A stretch of 30,048 bases of DNA from Rhodobacteraceae bacterium UBA3069 (GTDB lineage: Bacteria > Pseudomonadota > Alphaproteobacteria > Rhodobacterales > Rhodobacteraceae): NCBI GenBank assembly GCA_002366795.1, contig DFBX01000090.1:1-30048 (forward strand), read 5' to 3'. The position numbers were made by a program, and so were the translations under genes. Positions 1 to 6,556 of the stretch are shown one piece after another. Numbering within the stretch: position 1 is the first letter of the stretch; each line of letters opens with the position of its first letter. The notes under the pieces were generated by a model, which did not search any database, was not told the DNA's origin, and saw only the letters and a list, made by a program, of their open reading frames with translations.

Positions 1-18
1 AACCTTGGGATCAAACAC

Positions 19-252
19 CTAGCGCCTTATTTTCTGATACAGCCAGATCATCAGCATCGCGCCCAGAACAGCGCCGACCAAGCCGCCGACCAGCCCCATC
101 ACCGACAAGAACAGCCGCACGATCAACCCACCGACGATGGCCCCGGCCATGCCCAGAATGACGGTGGTGATCACGTCCAGTTCGACCCCCATCAGCCGCG
201 TTGCCAGAAACCCCGCCGCCGCGCCGACTATGATCAGCCATACAATCATCAT
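19..252 (-). CDS. GlsB/YeaQ/YmgE-type small membrane protein
   Basis: A 77-residue, almost entirely hydrophobic protein with three predicted membrane segments (about residues 2-20, 29-48 and 52-72) rich in glycine and alanine, ending in a basic tail (QKIRR). This length and glycine-zipper pattern fit the transglycosylase-associated GlsB/YeaQ/YmgE family, which sits in the inner membrane and is linked to general stress; its biochemical role is unknown. A strong ribosome site (GGAGG) lies just upstream of the first of two adjacent ATG codons. The gene follows another small membrane protein after 4 bases, so the two are probably co-transcribed with fmt. Confidence 0.8.
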   Translation of the reverse strand: MMIVWLIIVGAAAGFLATRLMGVELDVITTVILGMAGAIVGGLIVRLFLSVMGLVGGLVGAVLGAMLMIWLYQKIRR

Positions 253-256
253 GCCC

Positions 257-493
257 CTACCTCCGCCAATGGGTCGGCACGATCAACAGCGCACCGATGG
301 AACTCAGGATCGCGTCCACGCCGGGCGATCCGAACCGGATGCCGAACATGATCTGCACGAAATAGAACAGGAATGCCCCGCCCACACAGATGATGATCGA
401 GGGCAGGATGCCATTGCGGGTAAAGCCGGACCGCTCGGACAGGTAGCCGACGATCCCGGCGATCACCACGGTTCCGATCATGCTGGGAAACAT
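257..493 (-). CDS. Small membrane protein, GlsB/YeaQ/YmgE-like
   Basis: A 78-residue hydrophobic protein with about three membrane segments (residues 5-20, 28-49 and 58-72). The start at 493 is chosen because GGAAAGGGG lies 7 bases upstream; an in-frame ATG at 481 is an alternative. The glycine-rich helices resemble the GlsB/YeaQ family, so it may be a distant paralog of the next gene downstream, but the match is weaker. It lies 19 bases after fmt on the same strand and probably belongs to that operon. The longer open frame running back to 703 is a shadow inside fmt. Function unknown. Confidence 0.65.
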   Translation of the reverse strand: MFPSMIGTVVIAGIVGYLSERSGFTRNGILPSIIICVGGAFLFYFVQIMFGIRFGSPGVDAILSSIGALLIVPTHWRR

Positions 494-512
494 GGCTGCA
501 CCCCTTTCCGGC

Positions 513-1430
513 CTAAAGGCGCGTTCCCTTTTCGATGGGCATGCCGCGCAAGAATTCGCCCGCATCCTGCGCGCCCTTGCCCGCACGTTGCAAGCGCAAA
601 ACCTCGACCGCGCCAGTGCCGCAGGCGACAACCAGCGCACCCTCGACCGCGCCCTGCAAGACCTCGCCCGCCGCGCCTGCACCGCCAGCCAAACGCGAGG
701 CAAGCAGCTTCAGCCGCTGCCCCTCCACCTCGGCATAGGCACCGGGAAAGGGCGACAACCCGCGAATCTTGCGGTCGACCTCCTCTGCGGGGGCGGTCCA
801 GTCCACCTGCGCTTCGGCCTTGTCGATCTTGGCGGCATAGGTCACGCCCTCTTCGGGCTGCACCTCGGGGGTCAGGTCATCCAGCCGGCCCAGCGCCTCG
901 ACAATCGCGACCGCGCCCAGCCCCGACAAACGGTCATGCAACGCGGCCGTCGTTTCCTCGGTTCCGATTGCCACGGCCTTGCGCAACAGTACCGGGCCGG
1001 TGTCCAGCCCCGCCTCCATCTGCATGATGCAAACGCCGGTTTCCGCATCCCCCGCCATGATCGCGCGATGGATCGGCGCGGCCCCGCGCCAGCGCGGCAA
1101 AAGCGAGGCGTGGATGTTCAAACACCCCCGCACCGGCGCATCCAGCACCGCCTGCGGCAGGATCAGCCCATAGGCCACGACCACCGCCACATCCGCGCCC
1201 AGCGCCCTGAAATCAAGCTGCTCCTCGGGGGATTTCAATGACTTGGGGTGGCGAACCTCCAGCCCAAGTTCAAGCGCGCGGGCATGGACCGGCGTGGGAC
1301 GCTCTTTCTGGCCACGTCCCGATTTGCGCGGCGGTTGGCAATAGACGCAGGCAATTTCGTGCCCCGCTTCGATCAGGGCATCCAGCACTGGAACCGAAAA
1401 CTCGGGCGTGCCCATGAAAACGATCCGCAT
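513..1430 (-). CDS. fmt: Methionyl-tRNA formyltransferase
   Basis: Transfers a formyl group from 10-formyl-tetrahydrofolate to the amino group of methionyl-initiator tRNA in the cytoplasm. The 305-residue length is normal. The N-terminal formyltransferase fold starts MRIVFMGTPEFSVPVL; the catalytic Asn105-His107 sit in NIHASLLPRWRGAAPI and the catalytic Asp143 in GLDTGP. The C-terminal OB-type domain covers about residues 205-300. It starts 9 bases after the third deformylase-like gene and its ribosome site (TAGGAG) overlaps that gene's stop codon, so the def genes and fmt are very likely one transcript. Formylation by Fmt and deformylation by Def act at opposite ends of the same cycle. Confidence 0.97.
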   Translation of the reverse strand: MRIVFMGTPEFSVPVLDALIEAGHEIACVYCQPPRKSGRGQKERPTPVHARALELGLEVRHPKSLKSPEEQLDFRALGADVAVVVAYGLILPQAVLDAPVRGCLNIHASLLPRWRGAAPIHRAIMAGDAETGVCIMQMEAGLDTGPVLLRKAVAIGTEETTAALHDRLSGLGAVAIVEALGRLDDLTPEVQPEEGVTYAAKIDKAEAQVDWTAPAEEVDRKIRGLSPFPGAYAEVEGQRLKLLASRLAGGAGAAGEVLQGAVEGALVVACGTGAVEVLRLQRAGKGAQDAGEFLRGMPIEKGTRL

Positions 1431-1439
1431 GATCCGCTC

Positions 1440-1934
1440 CTATCGCTGTTTCTTTGCCTTGCGCAGCAGCATATCGCGCTTCATCTTGGACAGGCGATCA
1501 AAATACATCTTGCCGGCCAGATGGTCGATCTGATGCTGCACGGATGTGGCCCACAGCCCGACGAAATCGCGCTCTTCCATCTCTCCGTCCTGGTTCGTGA
1601 ACCGCACGGTCACGGCGCGGGGGCGGCTGATGGTGGCGGACATGCCGGACAGGTTGGGACTGGCCTCCTCATGCTCGCGCAGCTGGACGCTGGCATGGAG
1701 TATTTCAGGGTTCGCCATCCGCACCGCCTTACCCCGGCTTTCCGAGGCATCGACAACCGCAAGCCGCCGCATCACCCCTATCTGCACCGCGGCCAGACCG
1801 ACACCGGGCATCGCCTCCATCGTGTCGATCATGTCGTCCCAGGTTGCGCGCACCTCGTCGTCGACACGATCCACATCATCGGCCGTCGTGCGCAACCGCT
1901 TGTCAGGCCATGGGATACATTTGCGGACAGTCAT
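1440..1934 (-). CDS. Degenerate peptide deformylase-like protein
   Basis: A 164-residue protein of the peptide deformylase family, third in a row of three. Motif 1 is intact (GVGLAAVQIG, Gln51). Motif 2, normally EGCLS with the metal-binding cysteine, reads EEASPNLSG, so the cysteine position is Ser92 and the surrounding residues are altered. Motif 3, normally HEXDH, reads HQIDH (His134, Gln135, His138), so the catalytic glutamate is a glutamine. Length and the rest of the fold are preserved and the frame is open, so this is not simply a broken gene. It overlaps the preceding def gene by 4 bases (ATGA). Inference: it is unlikely to be a normal deformylase and may bind nascent-chain N-termini, regulate, or have another substrate. 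Confidence 0.9.
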   Translation of the reverse strand: MTVRKCIPWPDKRLRTTADDVDRVDDEVRATWDDMIDTMEAMPGVGLAAVQIGVMRRLAVVDASESRGKAVRMANPEILHASVQLREHEEASPNLSGMSATISRPRAVTVRFTNQDGEMEERDFVGLWATSVQHQIDHLAGKMYFDRLSKMKRDMLLRKAKKQR

Positions 1935-2422
1935 TTCTGCGTCTCCAGATAAGCCGTTTCAAGGGCGGCACGGGCCTCGGGGGTGATCCGGTCAAAGATC
2001 ACCCTGCCATCCAGATGGTCATATTCGTGCTGGGCGCATTTCGCCTCGAACCCCTGCAAATCGCGGGTCTGTATCTCGCCGTTTAAATCCCGGAACCGCA
2101 GGGTGATACCGGCAGGGCGGGTGACACCGGCGGGGGTGCCGGGAATCGACAGGCAGCCCTCCTCGCCCGTGGCCAGATCATCCGAAAACGCCAGGATTTC
2201 AGGATCGATACAGGCCAGCGGCGTCATCTCGCCATCTTTCCAGCCGCAATCCATCACGAAAACCCGCTTCATCACGCCGATCTGCGGCGCGGCCAAACCG
2301 CGCCCCGGCGCGTCATACATGATCTGGAACATTTCGGCGGCCAGGTCGGTCACATCCTCGGCCCCGACCGGGTCGCAAACCTGCGACAGGCGCGGGTCGG
2401 GCCAAAGCAGAACCTGACGCAT
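1931..2422 (-). CDS. def: Peptide deformylase, second copy
   Basis: Removes the formyl group from the N-terminal methionine of new proteins; a cytoplasmic metalloenzyme. The 163 residues carry all three motifs: RGLAAPQIG (Gln47), EEGCLSIPG (metal ligand Cys90) and QHEYDH (His132, Glu133, His136). It is therefore expected to be active, although the C-terminal helix region differs from the upstream copy (FDRITPEARAALE rather than the more usual lysine/arginine-rich end). Its start overlaps the stop of the previous def by one base (TGATG), which suggests translational coupling. It may prefer a different subset of N-termini from the first copy; that part is inference. Confidence 0.95.
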   Translation of the reverse strand: MRQVLLWPDPRLSQVCDPVGAEDVTDLAAEMFQIMYDAPGRGLAAPQIGVMKRVFVMDCGWKDGEMTPLACIDPEILAFSDDLATGEEGCLSIPGTPAGVTRPAGITLRFRDLNGEIQTRDLQGFEAKCAQHEYDHLDGRVIFDRITPEARAALETAYLETQK

Positions 2423-2943
2423 CAGCCGCGCGCCATTTCGCGTTTCAGTTTCTGCATCTTGCGGGTGATCATCTGGCGGCGCAACGGCTTGAGGTAATCA
2501 ATGAACAGCTTGCCGTTCAGGTGGTCGATTTCGTGCTGGATACAGGTCGCCCACAGCCCGCCGAAATCCTCGGTTTGCTCGTTGCCGTTGCGGTCGATCC
2601 ACCGCACCGAAACATCGGCGGGGCGGGTGACTTCGCCATATTGTTCGGGGATCGACAGGCAGCCTTCCTCGTAAGTGTTCAGATCGTCCGAAGATGCCAC
2701 GATTTCAGGGTTGAACATGACCAGCGGGCGGGGGGCCTCGCCCTCCTCCTTGACGCAATCAAGCACGATCAGGCGGCGCATTTCGCCGATCTGCGGCGCG
2801 GCCAGACCGATGCCCGGAGCGTCATACATGGTTTCCAACATATCGTCGGCCAGAACCCGCAGTTCGTCCGACAGGTCTGGCACAGAGGCACATACCTTTT
2901 TCAGGCGCGGGTCGGGGTGGATCAGGATCGGTCGCTTTGTCAT
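2422..2943 (-). CDS. def: Peptide deformylase, principal copy
   Basis: The first gene of the def-def-def-fmt cluster. The 173-residue protein has the complete type 1 deformylase signature: GIGLAAPQIG (Gln51), EEGCLSIPE (Cys95) and QHEIDHLNGKLFIDYL (His137, Glu138, His141), followed by a basic C-terminal helix (RRQMITRKMQKLKREM) as in housekeeping bacterial deformylases. It is the most canonical of the three and is probably the main enzyme for deformylating nascent proteins at the ribosome exit. The promoter of the whole cluster is expected in the 271-base divergent gap between this gene and the C-S lyase at 3215. Confidence 0.96.
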   Translation of the reverse strand: MTKRPILIHPDPRLKKVCASVPDLSDELRVLADDMLETMYDAPGIGLAAPQIGEMRRLIVLDCVKEEGEAPRPLVMFNPEIVASSDDLNTYEEGCLSIPEQYGEVTRPADVSVRWIDRNGNEQTEDFGGLWATCIQHEIDHLNGKLFIDYLKPLRRQMITRKMQKLKREMARG

Positions 2944-3160
2944 GGCCCCGATGTAGGCGATGCCCCTGAATTTCGCAATGGGCCAAGGATTTCCCGAAAA
3001 GTCGAAAAAACCAGCACCACAGACAGAACTAATTTCTAATTAAGACCACCCAATAGGGATGTTATTCCAATTGCTTCGCCAGTTTCAAAACATACTACCA
3101 AAACACAGAGCTTCATGGGATATTGTCCCGACCCACACAACGCCGCCGCGGGGTACGGTA

Positions 3161-3188
3161 TTGCCTCCCGCGCAGCATATCCTAATCT
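3161..3188 (+). promoter_or_regulatory. Possible promoter of the C-S lyase gene
   Basis: TTGCCT at 3161-3166 and TAATCT at 3183-3188 are separated by 16 bases and lie just before the ribosome site at 3201. Both hexamers are imperfect matches to the housekeeping sigma-factor consensus. The rest of the divergent gap (2944-3160) is comparatively AT-rich and must hold the def promoter, but no convincing hexamers were found there. Confidence 0.25.
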
Positions 3189-3214
3189 GCCCGAAGCCCA
3201 AGGAGAGATCAAAT

Positions 3215-4384
3215 ATGAGCTTTGACGAAATCATCGACCGCCACGGCACCCATTCCATGAAATGGGACATGATGGACAAGCGGTATGACGTGCCCGCGTC
3301 GGACGGGATTTCCATGTGGGTGGCCGATATGGACTTTCGCGCGCCCGATTGCGTGCAGGATGCTGTGAAGCGGCTGCACGATCATGGCATCTATGGCTAT
3401 TTCGGTGACGATAGCGCCTATAAATCGGCGATCTGCTGGTGGATGGAAAACCGCCACGGCTGGCAGGTGGACCCAGCGGCGATCTTTACCACGCACGGGC
3501 TGGTCAACGGCACCGCCATGTGCCTGGACAGCTTCACCAAGCCGGGCGACGGGGTGGTGCTGTTCACCCCGGTCTATCACGCCTTTGCCAAAGTGATCCG
3601 CGCCAACGGGCGCCGCGTGGTGGAATGCCCGCTGGCGTTGACAGATGGCCGCTACCAGATGGATTTCGACAATTACGACGCGCTGGTGGATGACACGACG
3701 CGCATGGTGATCCTTTGCTCGCCGCACAATCCCGGCGGCCGTGTCTGGACCCAGGCCGAGCTGCAGCAGGTGGCCGATTTCGCCCGCCGCCACGATCTGA
3801 TCCTCGTCTCGGACGAGATTCACCACGACCTGATAATGCCCGGACAGACCCACATTCCCATGGCCCGGATCGACGGCATCGCCGACCGGCTGGTGATGAT
3901 GAGCGCGACCACAAAGACCTTTAACATCGCGGGCAGCCATTCGGGCAACGTGATCATCCATGATCCGGACATGCGCAAGCTGTTCGGCGACCGGATGGCG
4001 GGCCTTGGCCTGTCGCCGAACGCCTTTGGCTTGCACATGGCCACCGCCGCCTATTCGCCCGAAGGCGCGGCATGGGTAGATGAACTGGTGCAATATATCG
4101 ACGGCAACCGCCGCCTGTTCGACGCGGGCATCAACGCGATCCCCGGCCTTGCATCCATGCCGCTTGAATCGACCTACCTGGCATGGGTCGATTTTTCCGG
4201 CACCGGCATGACCCGCAAGGAATTTACCAAACGGGTTGAACAGGACGCGCACATCGCCGCGAACCACGGCCCGACCTTCGGGACCGGCGGCGAGGATTTC
4301 CTGCGCTTCAACCTTGCCACGCCCCGCCCCTTGGTCGAACAGGCGGTGGCGCGTATGACCAAGGCATTTGCCGACCTGCAATAA
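3215..4384 (+). CDS. patB: PatB/MalY-type C-S lyase (cystathionine beta-lyase-like aminotransferase fold)
   Basis: A cytoplasmic pyridoxal-phosphate enzyme of fold type I that cleaves C-S bonds, for example cystathionine to homocysteine, pyruvate and ammonia. Start chosen at 3215 because AGGAGAG lies 8 bases upstream; the frame stays open further upstream but without coding character. In the 389 residues, WVADMDF (35-41) is typical of the PatB/MalY branch, Asn172 lies in SPHNPGG, Asp200 in VSDEIHHDL pairs with the cofactor ring, Lys234 in SATTKTFNIAG is the Schiff-base lysine, and Arg364 in FLRFNLATPR binds the substrate carboxylate. Exact substrate is not readable from sequence. It is divergent from the def operon and convergent with the hypothetical gene at 4468. 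Confidence 0.9.
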   Translation: MSFDEIIDRHGTHSMKWDMMDKRYDVPASDGISMWVADMDFRAPDCVQDAVKRLHDHGIYGYFGDDSAYKSAICWWMENRHGWQVDPAAIFTTHGLVNGTAMCLDSFTKPGDGVVLFTPVYHAFAKVIRANGRRVVECPLALTDGRYQMDFDNYDALVDDTTRMVILCSPHNPGGRVWTQAELQQVADFARRHDLILVSDEIHHDLIMPGQTHIPMARIDGIADRLVMMSATTKTFNIAGSHSGNVIIHDPDMRKLFGDRMAGLGLSPNAFGLHMATAAYSPEGAAWVDELVQYIDGNRRLFDAGINAIPGLASMPLESTYLAWVDFSGTGMTRKEFTKRVEQDAHIAANHGPTFGTGGEDFLRFNLATPRPLVEQAVARMTKAFADLQ

Positions 4385-4387
4385 GCC

Positions 4388-4415
4388 GTAGCGGTGGGTT
4401 CAAAACCCACCCTAC
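4388..4415. repeat. Palindromic stem-loop between convergent genes
   Basis: GTAG-c-GGTGGGTT, a three-base loop (CAA), then AACCCACC-CTAC. This gives a 12-pair stem with one bulged C at 4392. It begins 4 bases after the stop of the C-S lyase and faces the convergent gene ending at 4468. It has no T-run, so it could be a bidirectional transcription end or a dispersed extragenic palindrome. Only one copy was noticed in this window. Confidence 0.6.
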
Positions 4416-4467
4416 GCTGCCCGGTCACGGCCACCCGGCAGCAGCGCCAAAGGGTATACGGCAGGGA

Positions 4468-4818
4468 TCAGCCCCGCGCGATCAGACCGACCGGCGCGTT
4501 TTCATCGCGGACGAAATCCAGCGGCGCGCGGTCCATCGCGGCGGTCGAGCGTTTGAATTCATAACGCATCTCGCCGTTCACCTCTTCGGAGGCGACGATC
4601 AGGCATTGCATCATTTGCCGCCCGCCATCGTACAGATCCACCAGCCCGCGCAGCTTGGGCGCGCCTTGCGCTTCAATGGCAAATCCTGCATCCCACAGGC
4701 GCAGGACGGGATAGCTGTGCCCGTCCTCTTCGATCCTGAAACGCGCCTTGGCACGGCCCGTCAACTTGCGCGCCGCATCCAGCCCCGCCTGCAATTCAGG
4801 TGTCAGAAATGCATCCAT
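4468..4818 (-). CDS. Conserved hypothetical protein
   Basis: A 116-residue soluble protein. The start at 4818 is supported by a purine-rich ribosome site (GAGAGGAAAG) directly upstream; the longer frame to 4974 runs into the AT-rich promoter region and is not used. The first 30 residues look helical (MDAFLTPELQAGLDAARKL), followed by alternating beta-type segments (residues 30-85) and a basic YEFKRS segment. The pattern would fit a small beta-barrel such as a PilZ-like domain, but no family signature motif is clear. It is divergent from the glutathionyl-hydroquinone reductase gene. Function unknown. Confidence 0.75.
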   Translation of the reverse strand: MDAFLTPELQAGLDAARKLTGRAKARFRIEEDGHSYPVLRLWDAGFAIEAQGAPKLRGLVDLYDGGRQMMQCLIVASEEVNGEMRYEFKRSTAAMDRAPLDFVRDENAPVGLIARG

Positions 4819-4843
4819 GATCTTTCCTCTCGCTCCGGGTTCA

Positions 4844-4871
4844 AGGATGCCTTCACAACTCCTAAGGTCAA
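4844..4871 (-). promoter_or_regulatory. Possible promoter of the 4468-4818 gene
   Basis: On the minus strand, TTGACC (4871-4866) is followed after 16 bases by CATCCT (4849-4844), about 26 bases before the start codon. The -35 element is good (5 of 6), the -10 weak (3 of 6). The same AT-rich stretch holds TATAAT at 4882-4887 on the plus strand, without a clear -35, which could serve the divergent gene at 5021. Confidence 0.3.
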
Positions 4872-5020
4872 GTAAATGTCTTATAATTTTTAAATACTGC
4901 GCCTTTCGGACTGACGGCGGCAGGTGCTGCTGTGCAGCATCGCACGACACATGCGCGCGCCCTCCGGTTTCCACGGATCGCCCGACGCCCTAACTTTTAT
5001 GGCAACAGAGGAGATTCCCT

Positions 5021-6010
5021 ATGGGACAACTGATCGATGGCAAATGGCACGACACTTGGTATGACACCAAATCCAGCGGGGGTAAGTTTCAGCGCAGCAC
5101 GACGCAATTCCGCAACTGGATCACCCCCGATGGCGCCCCAGGCCCCTCGGGCCAAGGCGGCTTCAAGGCCGAATCGGGGCGCTATCACCTGTATGTGTCC
5201 TATGCCTGCCCCTGGGCGCATCGCACCCTGATCTTTCGCGCCATCAAAGGCCTGACCGACCACATCGGCGTTTCGGTTGTGCATCCCGACATGCTGTCGG
5301 ATGGCTGGACCTTTGACACCGATTTTCCCGGCGCGGGCGCGACCGGCGACACCCTGTTCGGGCTGGATTTCATGCGCGACGTCTACCTTAAGCAAGACCC
5401 CGGCATTTCGGGCCGCGTCACCGTGCCGGTGCTGTGGGATACGCAGCAAAGCTGCATCGTTTCGAACGAGAGCGCCGAGATTATCCGGATGCTGAATTCC
5501 GCCTTCGACGTCATCACCGGCAATCACGATGACTACTGGCCAACCAATCTGCGCGACGCGGTCGAGCCGGTGAACGCGCGCATCTATGACACCGTCAACA
5601 ACGGCGTCTACAAGGCTGGCTTCGCCACCACGCAAGACGCCTATGACGAGGCGGTCTATCCCCTGTTCGACAGCCTCGACTGGCTGGAGGAGCGCCTGAC
5701 CGACAGCCGCTACCTGATGGGCAACACCCTGACCGAGGCAGACTGGCGACTGTTCACCACGCTGATCCGTTTCGATCCGGTCTATCACCTGCATTTCAAA
5801 TGCAACCGCAAGCGCATCGTGGATTACCCCGCGCTGTGGGCCTATACGCGCGAGCTGTATCAATGGCCCGGCGTGGCGGAGACCACGCATCTGGACCATA
5901 TCGTGCGGCACTATCACTACAGCCACGACACGATTAACCCCCACCGCATCCTGCCGATCAACCCGGTGCCGGACTATACCGCGCCGCATGGCCGCGCCGC
6001 GCTTGGCTGA
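5021..6010 (+). CDS. Glutathionyl-hydroquinone reductase (GST family, Xi class)
   Basis: A cytoplasmic glutathione S-transferase family enzyme that uses glutathione to reduce glutathionyl-hydroquinones back to hydroquinones. The 329-residue length, the extended N-terminus (RSTTQFRNWI) before the thioredoxin fold and the catalytic motif SYACPWAHR with Cys63 define the Xi class (YqjG/PcpF type). The helical C-terminal domain covers about residues 165-300 and contains LTEADWRLFTTLIRFDPVYHLHFKC, which is characteristic of the class (positions about 240-265). A good ribosome site (AGAGGAGA) ends 6 bases before the ATG. It ends 3 bases from the convergent receiver gene, so no room is left for a separate terminator. 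A long open frame on the opposite strand here is a codon-bias shadow. Confidence 0.93.
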   Translation: MGQLIDGKWHDTWYDTKSSGGKFQRSTTQFRNWITPDGAPGPSGQGGFKAESGRYHLYVSYACPWAHRTLIFRAIKGLTDHIGVSVVHPDMLSDGWTFDTDFPGAGATGDTLFGLDFMRDVYLKQDPGISGRVTVPVLWDTQQSCIVSNESAEIIRMLNSAFDVITGNHDDYWPTNLRDAVEPVNARIYDTVNNGVYKAGFATTQDAYDEAVYPLFDSLDWLEERLTDSRYLMGNTLTEADWRLFTTLIRFDPVYHLHFKCNRKRIVDYPALWAYTRELYQWPGVAETTHLDHIVRHYHYSHDTINPHRILPINPVPDYTAPHGRAALG

Positions 6011-6013
6011 CCC

Positions 6014-6388
6014 TTACGACGCGCGCCCGTAGTGTTCGACCACGGCGGCCAGGTCATCGGGTGCCGTGGTGGTGGGCAGGAACGCATGGGCGTTCTCGAT
6101 ATGGGCAAAGATTGATCCGTCCGAAAAGAACGCGGACGAGGTGACAAGAACCACCTTGGCCTTGGGTCTGCGATAGCCGGCGAAATCGGCAACGGCCAGC
6201 GCGCCTCCCGCCCCGCCCAGGTTGCCCAGCGCCAGGTCCAACACGATCACGTCCCAATCCTCCCGCAGAAGCGCGTCGATGGCGGCCTGTTGGGTTTCGG
6301 CCATAGATACGGTCGCGCCCTGCCGCTCCAGGTGCTTTGCCCACAGCGCGCCAAGATCGTTCCGTGCCTCTACTATCAGTACTTTCAT
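6014..6388 (-). CDS. Stand-alone CheY-like receiver protein with altered active site
   Basis: A 124-residue single receiver domain. It begins MKVLIVEARND as response regulators do and has the likely phospho-acceptor Asp51 in WDVIVLDLALGN and a Thr/Ser in VLVTSS. Two key features are changed: the N-terminal acidic pair is reduced to Glu7-Ala8, and the conserved lysine before proline near the C-terminus is missing (AFLPTTTAPDDL in place of a K-P motif). There is no output domain and no neighbouring histidine kinase. It may be an atypical receiver acting by protein contact or a phosphate sink. It is divergent from cobC; a CtrA-like half-site pair lies in the gap. Confidence 0.82.
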   Translation of the reverse strand: MKVLIVEARNDLGALWAKHLERQGATVSMAETQQAAIDALLREDWDVIVLDLALGNLGGAGGALAVADFAGYRRPKAKVVLVTSSAFFSDGSIFAHIENAHAFLPTTTAPDDLAAVVEHYGRAS

Positions 6389-6455
6389 TCTTCCCCGATC
6401 CGGTGGTTCCCGACGCCGCTAAAGGTTTTCTTAACCAGCTTTTGTCTGCAAAATC

Positions 6456-6471
6456 CTAACAAAGGGTTAAC
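6456..6471. promoter_or_regulatory. CtrA-like binding site
   Basis: CTAA (6456-6459), seven bases, TTAA (6467-6470) and C match the alphaproteobacterial CtrA consensus TTAA-N7-TTAAC at 8 of 9 fixed positions. It lies 68 bases upstream of the receiver gene start and 86 upstream of cobC. Such short sites occur by chance, so it is a candidate only. No cobalamin riboswitch elements were found in this 168-base gap. Confidence 0.25.
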
Positions 6472-6556
6472 CTTGGCCCATCGCCAGGGCTCCCCCTTCC
6501 CCAGTCCGGTGAATGGGCGTAAACCCGCCTTCATCGAAGACTGGAAAGGCAAATCC

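Noticed and set aside
1440..1934. The third def gene as a pseudogene
   Set aside because: The frame is full length, overlaps its neighbour by four bases and keeps most structural residues, so an intact non-classical protein is the better reading.
3209..4381. A 390-residue open frame antisense to the C-S lyase
   Set aside because: Shadow of a certain gene in the opposite strand; no start signal and histidine/glycine-rich composition.
4997..5989. A 330-residue open frame antisense to the glutathionyl-hydroquinone reductase
   Set aside because: It is almost coextensive with a clearly identified enzyme gene and has no family motifs of its own.
6389..6556. Cobalamin riboswitch upstream of cobC
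   Set aside because: The gap is only 168 bases and lacks the conserved B12-box sequence (GCCACTG) and other core elements.
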